The notes beneath the pieces are model-generated. The model was not told the DNA's origin and did not search any database. It was given only the letters and a program-made list of their open reading frames with translations. A stretch of 64,000 bases of DNA from PKWO01 sp036384915. Its GTDB lineage: Bacteria; Pseudomonadota; Gammaproteobacteria; Burkholderiales; Burkholderiaceae_D. A program made the translations under genes and the position numbers. Below, in pieces: positions 60,080 through 64,000 of the stretch. The stretch covers positions 1 to 64,000 of the forward strand of contig DASVLJ010000008.1 in the NCBI GenBank assembly GCA_036384915.1, written 5' to 3'. The stretch's first letter is position 1, and each line of letters starts with the position of its first letter.

Positions 60080-60850
60080 ATGGAAACCCAACCCCACCGT
60101 CTAGGCATCGTCAGTGCCCTGCACCAGGAACAAGCCGGTTTGATCGAATTGATGGAAGATGCGCAAACCCACAAGGCCGGCATGCGCGATTATGTGCAAG
60201 GCCGTTTGTGGGGCATGGATTGCATTTGTGTGCTGTCGCGCATCGGTAAGGTGGCGGCGGCCGCCACGGTCGCGACCCTGATCGAACGTTTCAAGGTCAC
60301 CCATGTGGTGTTTACCGGCGTGGCCGGCGCAATATCGCCTGCGGTCAAGGTCGGCGATATCGTGGTGGCCGACAGCCTGGTGCAGCACGATATGAATGCC
60401 GCCCCCCTATTTCCGCCGCTGGAAGTCCCCTTGCTCGGCCAATCGCACTTCTCCAGCGACAAAAACACGACCGACAAGCTGCTGAAAGCGGCCCAGACCT
60501 TCGCCGAGCAGGATTTTGATAGCGTGATCTCGGTTGAAGACCGGCACGCCCTGAAATTGCTTAAACCGGCCATCCACCGAGGTCTGATCGCCAGTGGCGA
60601 CCAATTCATCCATGAACGCGATAAAGCCGCCAGGCTGGCAGAAATCCTTCCCGGCTTGCTGGCCGTCGAAATGGAAGGCGCTGCCGTGGCCCAGGTGTGT
60701 TTTGAATTCGGTGTGCCGTTTGCCGTGATACGGACGATTTCTGACGGTTCCAATGAGGATTCACCGATGAATTTCGTCCATTTCATCGAACGCGTGGCTT
60801 CGCCTTATGCCTTGCATATCGTGAAGCGATTGTGCGGTTTGCCTTGGTAA
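60080..60850 (+). CDS. mtnN: 5'-methylthioadenosine/S-adenosylhomocysteine nucleosidase family protein
   Basis: The 256 residues begin RLGIVSALHQEQAGLIELM and contain VVFTGVAGAISPAVKVGDIVVADSLVQHDMNA (in parts) and the catalytic block VEMEGAAVAQVCFEFGVPF with RTISDGSNED, giving Glu and Asp of the active site. It splits adenine from MTA/SAH. It is longer than E. coli MtnN (232) by an insertion near 160-190. The gene is alone and bracketed by inverted repeats. Confidence 0.87.
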   Translation: METQPHRLGIVSALHQEQAGLIELMEDAQTHKAGMRDYVQGRLWGMDCICVLSRIGKVAAAATVATLIERFKVTHVVFTGVAGAISPAVKVGDIVVADSLVQHDMNAAPLFPPLEVPLLGQSHFSSDKNTTDKLLKAAQTFAEQDFDSVISVEDRHALKLLKPAIHRGLIASGDQFIHERDKAARLAEILPGLLAVEMEGAAVAQVCFEFGVPFAVIRTISDGSNEDSPMNFVHFIERVASPYALHIVKRLCGLPW

Positions 60851-60860
60851 AGGGGGTTCG

Positions 60861-60931
60861 TGGTTTTAAATTAGTTAGTGATATATACAATTGATAGTAA
60901 TGTTAACAAGCCCCTGTTTCTGTGGATAAGT
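60861..60931. repeat. Right inverted repeat flanking mtnN
   Basis: GGTTTTAAATTAGTTAGT, GATATAT, TTGATAGTAAT, GTTAAC, CCCCTGTTT and CTGTGGATAAG in order; inverted partner of 59990-60061. It starts 12 bp after the mtnN stop and ends in a perfect DnaA box TGTGGATAA (60921-60929). Confidence 0.8.
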
Positions 60932-61028
60932 CCAAAAAACCGTCGGTAATCAAGAGTTTGGACTGCGGATAAGCCTTCGGATAAGGCTTGTATCGCATGC
61001 GGGGAAAGTCTGGATAAAAAACGCGGGC

Positions 61029-61062
61029 AAAAAAAAGCGGCGATTTTCCACAATCGCCGCAA
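61029..61062 (-). terminator. Terminator of putA
   Basis: GCGGCGATT (61037-61045) pairs with AATCGCCGC (61052-61060); on the minus strand the stem is followed by eight T residues. It lies 40 bp beyond the putA stop. Confidence 0.88.
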
Positions 61063-61077
61063 GCTTTATTCAGTGAG

Positions 61078-61086
61078 TTATCCACA
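61078..61086 (+). promoter_or_regulatory. Consensus DnaA box
   Basis: TTATCCACA exactly matches the DnaA consensus. It lies between putA and its terminator and is the third perfect box within 1.25 kb (others at 59837 and 60921). Confidence 0.55.
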
Positions 61087-61100
61087 GGCCTGATGGTAAA

Positions 61101-64000
61101 TTATGCCCCCAAGGTCATAAGGCTGGCATTGCCGCCGGCGGCCGTCGTATTGACGCATAGCGCACGCTCGGCCACCAGGCGCCACAGAGGAATCGCCTGC
61201 TCGGCGCGGCATTCGATCACATTGACGATGGCACCGTCACGTGCCGCCAGCAGCGGGCGCAGATCCTTGAGGCAGGCGCCTTCGGCCAGTGCGAAATCGA
61301 GCGGGGCGGTATCGAGCTCGTTTTCCACCTGGATTGCCTTTCGCACCACGGCAGGCAAGCCGTTGGGAATCAAGCCTTCGTTGCCGCCTCTCACGACGGG
61401 AGTGTTATGCGTTGCCAGCACGGCAGCCAACTGATTGAGCAAAACATCGACGCGCAGGGCTTCACACAATACGCGGCCGCGTGCGGCAAACGAGAGCGTA
61501 TTGCGCTCGCCAGTCGGGCCGGGCAGCACGATACTGGTATCGATCGGGCTGGCATGCAGGTATTGCTCACCCAGCAAGGCGGCATTGACGTGGCCATGGG
61601 TACGGGCCCAGTCGAGCAAGGCGTCGAGCGCGGGCATATTGGCTTTCGCCGCAGCCGATTGGTGGATGGTGTGGGCACCGATCTTGATGGATGGATTGCG
61701 CTGCAGGCGTTTCAGGTAGAGCGGGCCGCCGGCCTTGGGGCCGGTGCCGGACTTGCCTTCCCCGCCGAAGGGTTGCACGCCCACCACGGCGCCGACGATA
61801 TTGCGGTTGACGTAGATATTGCCGACATGGGCGCGCGCGGTGATGAAATCGATGGTTTCATCGATACGCGAATGGACACCCAGCGTGAGGCCATAGCCGG
61901 TGGCGTTGATCGCGTCGAGCAAAGCCGGCAGGTCATCGCGCTTGTAGCGCAACACATGCAATACCGGACCGAACACTTCACGCTTCAATTCGCCGATCGA
62001 GCTGATTTCCACAACGGTAGGCGCGACGTAGGTGCCATGTTCGTGCCCTGGAGGCAGGGCAAGCTGGTAGAAATTGGTCGACCTGCCCTTGACACGCTCG
62101 ATGTGGCGCAACAGGTTTTGCTGCGCTTCGGTATCGATCACGGGGCCGATATCGGTGGCGAGCCGGTCGGGGCTGCCCAGGCGCAACTCTTCCATCGCAC
62201 CTTTCAACATGGTCAGGGTCTTGTCCGCAATTTCGTCTTGCAGGCACAGGATGCGCAAGGCCGAGCAGCGCTGGCCGGCGGAATCGAAAGCTGAATTGAT
62301 GACGTCGTTGACCACTTGCTCGGGCAAGGCCGAGGAATCGACGATCATGGCGTTTTGTCCGCCCGTTTCGGCGATCAGCGGGATATCGCAATTTTCTTCG
62401 ACGGAGCGCTTGGCCAGGGTGCGGTTGATCAATTGTGCGACTTCGGTGGAACCGGTGAAGATCACACCGCGCACGCGCGCGTCCGATGTCAGCCTGGCGC
62501 CCACGGTTTCACCGCGTCCCGGCAGCAATTGCAGGGCGGCGCGCGGGACGCCGGCTTCATGGAGCAATTGCACCGCGCGGAACGCGATCAGTGGGGTCTG
62601 TTCCGCCGGCTTGGCCAGCACCACATTGCCGGCGGCGAGCGAGGCGCTGACCTCGCCCGTGAAGATCGCGAGCGGAAAATTCCATGGGCTGATGCACACC
62701 ACGGGGCCGAGCGCCAATGCGTTCTGCGTGCCGCGGATCTGTTCGGCATAGTAGTGCAGGAAATCGATCGCCTCGCGCACTTCGGCAATCGCATTCGGCA
62801 AGGACTTGCCCGCTTCGCGCACGGCGATTGCCATCAGCTCGGCCTGGTTCTCTTCGAACAGTTCGGCGGCACGCACCAGGATGGCGGCGCGTTCCGCCGG
62901 TTCGCGCGTTTGCCAATCGGTGGCGTAGGCTGCCGCGGCGGCCAGTGCGGTTTCGACGTCTTCAATATCGGCTTCAACGACTGAACCTACCACGTCGCGC
63001 CTATCCGCCGGATTGGATACCGGGGTGGCTGTGCCTGCACTGACTTGGCCTTCAAGCAGGGGCGCGGCATGCCACTGCTGCTTGCCGATCCGCTCGTAAC
63101 TGGCGCCGAGCTTGCGCAACACGTTTTCATTGCTCAGATCGACACCGGCAGAGTTCTTGCGCTCGCTGCCGTAGAGTTGCGGCGGCAGCGCGATATGCGG
63201 ATGCGGCGAGCCGTCCAGCTTGCGCGAGGTTTCGAACGGATCGGCGATCAGGCTGTCGATCGCGACGTTTTCATCGACGATCTGATTGACGAATGATGAG
63301 TTGGCGCCGTTCTCCAGCAGGCGGCGCACCAGGTAGGCCAGCAGTGTCTGATGCGAACCCACCGGGGCATAGACACGGCAAGGCTTGTTCAGGTTGTCCT
63401 TGCCCACCACCTGGTCGTACAGCGTTTCGCCCATGCCATGCAGGCATTGGAATTCATAGTCTTCGACCTTGCGCTCTTTCGCCCAGGTGTGGATGGTGGC
63501 CAGCGTATGCGCATTGTGCGTGGCGAATTGCGGATAGATCACATCGGTTGCATCGAGCAACTTGCGCGAGCATGTCAGGTAAGACAGGTCGGTATACACC
63601 TTGCGCGTGTAAACCGGGTAAGACGGATGGCCATCCATCTGCGCGCGCTTGATTTCGGCATCCCAATAGGCGCCCTTGACCAGCCGTATCATCAGCTTGC
63701 GCTTGTGCCTGCGCGCCAGATCGATTACATAGTCAAGCACATAGGGGCAGCGTTTTTGGTAAGCCTGCACCACGAAGCCTATGCCGTCGAAGCCGGCCAG
63801 GTCCGGGTCCTGCACCAGCACCTCGAGCATGTCGAGAGAGAGTTCGAGGCGGTCGGTTTCTTCGGCGTCGATATTCAGGCCGATGTCGTATTGCTTGGCC
63901 AGCAGGAGCAAGGCTTTCAGCCTGGGCAGCAGCTCGTTCATCACCCGTGCGCGCTGCGCGCGCGAATAGCGCGGGTGCAAGGCGGAAAGCTTGACCGAGA
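61101..64000 (-). CDS. putA: Bifunctional proline dehydrogenase / P5C dehydrogenase PutA (5' end outside window)
   Basis: About 966 C-terminal residues are visible; the frame is open to the window edge, where it reads SVKLSALHPRYSRAQ, a conserved PRODH segment, so the start lies beyond. The PRODH barrel ends with MIRLVKGAYWDAEIKRAQ and QFATHNAHT. The P5C dehydrogenase part has WNFPLAIFTGEVSASLAAGN, GSTEVAQLINR, the catalytic cysteine in DSAGQRCSALR and the closing CVNTTAAGGNASLMTLGA. It oxidises proline to glutamate. Whether an N-terminal DNA-binding domain exists cannot be seen. Confidence 0.95.
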   Translation of the reverse strand, partial: SVKLSALHPRYSRAQRARVMNELLPRLKALLLLAKQYDIGLNIDAEETDRLELSLDMLEVLVQDPDLAGFDGIGFVVQAYQKRCPYVLDYVIDLARRHKRKLMIRLVKGAYWDAEIKRAQMDGHPSYPVYTRKVYTDLSYLTCSRKLLDATDVIYPQFATHNAHTLATIHTWAKERKVEDYEFQCLHGMGETLYDQVVGKDNLNKPCRVYAPVGSHQTLLAYLVRRLLENGANSSFVNQIVDENVAIDSLIADPFETSRKLDGSPHPHIALPPQLYGSERKNSAGVDLSNENVLRKLGASYERIGKQQWHAAPLLEGQVSAGTATPVSNPADRRDVVGSVVEADIEDVETALAAAAAYATDWQTREPAERAAILVRAAELFEENQAELMAIAVREAGKSLPNAIAEVREAIDFLHYYAEQIRGTQNALALGPVVCISPWNFPLAIFTGEVSASLAAGNVVLAKPAEQTPLIAFRAVQLLHEAGVPRAALQLLPGRGETVGARLTSDARVRGVIFTGSTEVAQLINRTLAKRSVEENCDIPLIAETGGQNAMIVDSSALPEQVVNDVINSAFDSAGQRCSALRILCLQDEIADKTLTMLKGAMEELRLGSPDRLATDIGPVIDTEAQQNLLRHIERVKGRSTNFYQLALPPGHEHGTYVAPTVVEISSIGELKREVFGPVLHVLRYKRDDLPALLDAINATGYGLTLGVHSRIDETIDFITARAHVGNIYVNRNIVGAVVGVQPFGGEGKSGTGPKAGGPLYLKRLQRNPSIKIGAHTIHQSAAAKANMPALDALLDWARTHGHVNAALLGEQYLHASPIDTSIVLPGPTGERNTLSFAARGRVLCEALRVDVLLNQLAAVLATHNTPVVRGGNEGLIPNGLPAVVRKAIQVENELDTAPLDFALAEGACLKDLRPLLAARDGAIVNVIECRAEQAIPLWRLVAERALCVNTTAAGGNASLMTLGA

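Overview
The window looks like a near-origin stretch of a betaproteobacterial chromosome, most likely Oxalobacteraceae (Herminiimonas/Janthinobacterium-like). This rests on gene content and order: an mnmG-rsmG-parA-parB block, an intact atpIBEFHAGDC operon, hemE, priA and a large PutA, plus the high-GC codon use of the core genes. The genus is an inference; no search was run.

Layout. Positions 1-2685 are accessory and visibly richer in A+T: the 3' end of an IS66-family element, a GHKL-ATPase/STAS-like protein that may be 5'-truncated by it, an XRE regulator and a zinc-ribbon membrane protein. This stretch stops at the 3' end of a tRNA-Arg(CCG) gene, the usual edge of an integrated island. From 3 to 20.6 kb come housekeeping and stress genes: a membrane di-heme cytochrome c, a YqjD/YqjE-type trio, two coupled hybrid histidine kinases, a divergent lipoamide-dehydrogenase-like flavoprotein, a TonB-tail-like lipoprotein, fadH, a DHH phosphoesterase, a proline iminopeptidase, tRNA-Val and tRNA-Asp, rdgC, a ferritin-like/FecR/DUF2867 operon and a GNAT enzyme. 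From 20.6 to 33.5 kb: rep helicase, pspA with a TPR membrane partner, a degenerate J-domain protein, a DUF1857 protein, priA, hemE, glpD, a PLP decarboxylase and a CoA-binding protein.

From 33.5 to 40.9 kb is the whole ATP synthase operon with a recognisable promoter. Between it and parB lie four unusual genes (Sel1-like, coiled coil with acidic DIDF tail, glycosyltransferase-like, DUF6624-like). Then parB-parA-rsmG-mnmG with two parS sites just upstream. From 49.4 kb on: an iron-type alcohol dehydrogenase, a livGFKHM transporter, a GMC oxidoreductase and mmsA with a divergent LysR gene (together suggesting branched-chain or alcohol/semialdehyde catabolism), mtnN, and putA running off the right edge.

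The most unusual non-coding structure is (a) about 750 bp between hemE and priA with two ~90-bp direct repeats and eight near-consensus DnaA boxes, (b) mtnN bracketed by ~70-bp inverted repeats carrying DnaA-box sequence, with perfect DnaA boxes around it, and (c) two nested perfect palindromes around a terminator next to rdgC. None of these is explained by the annotated genes. No CRISPR array, rRNA or intact prophage was seen.
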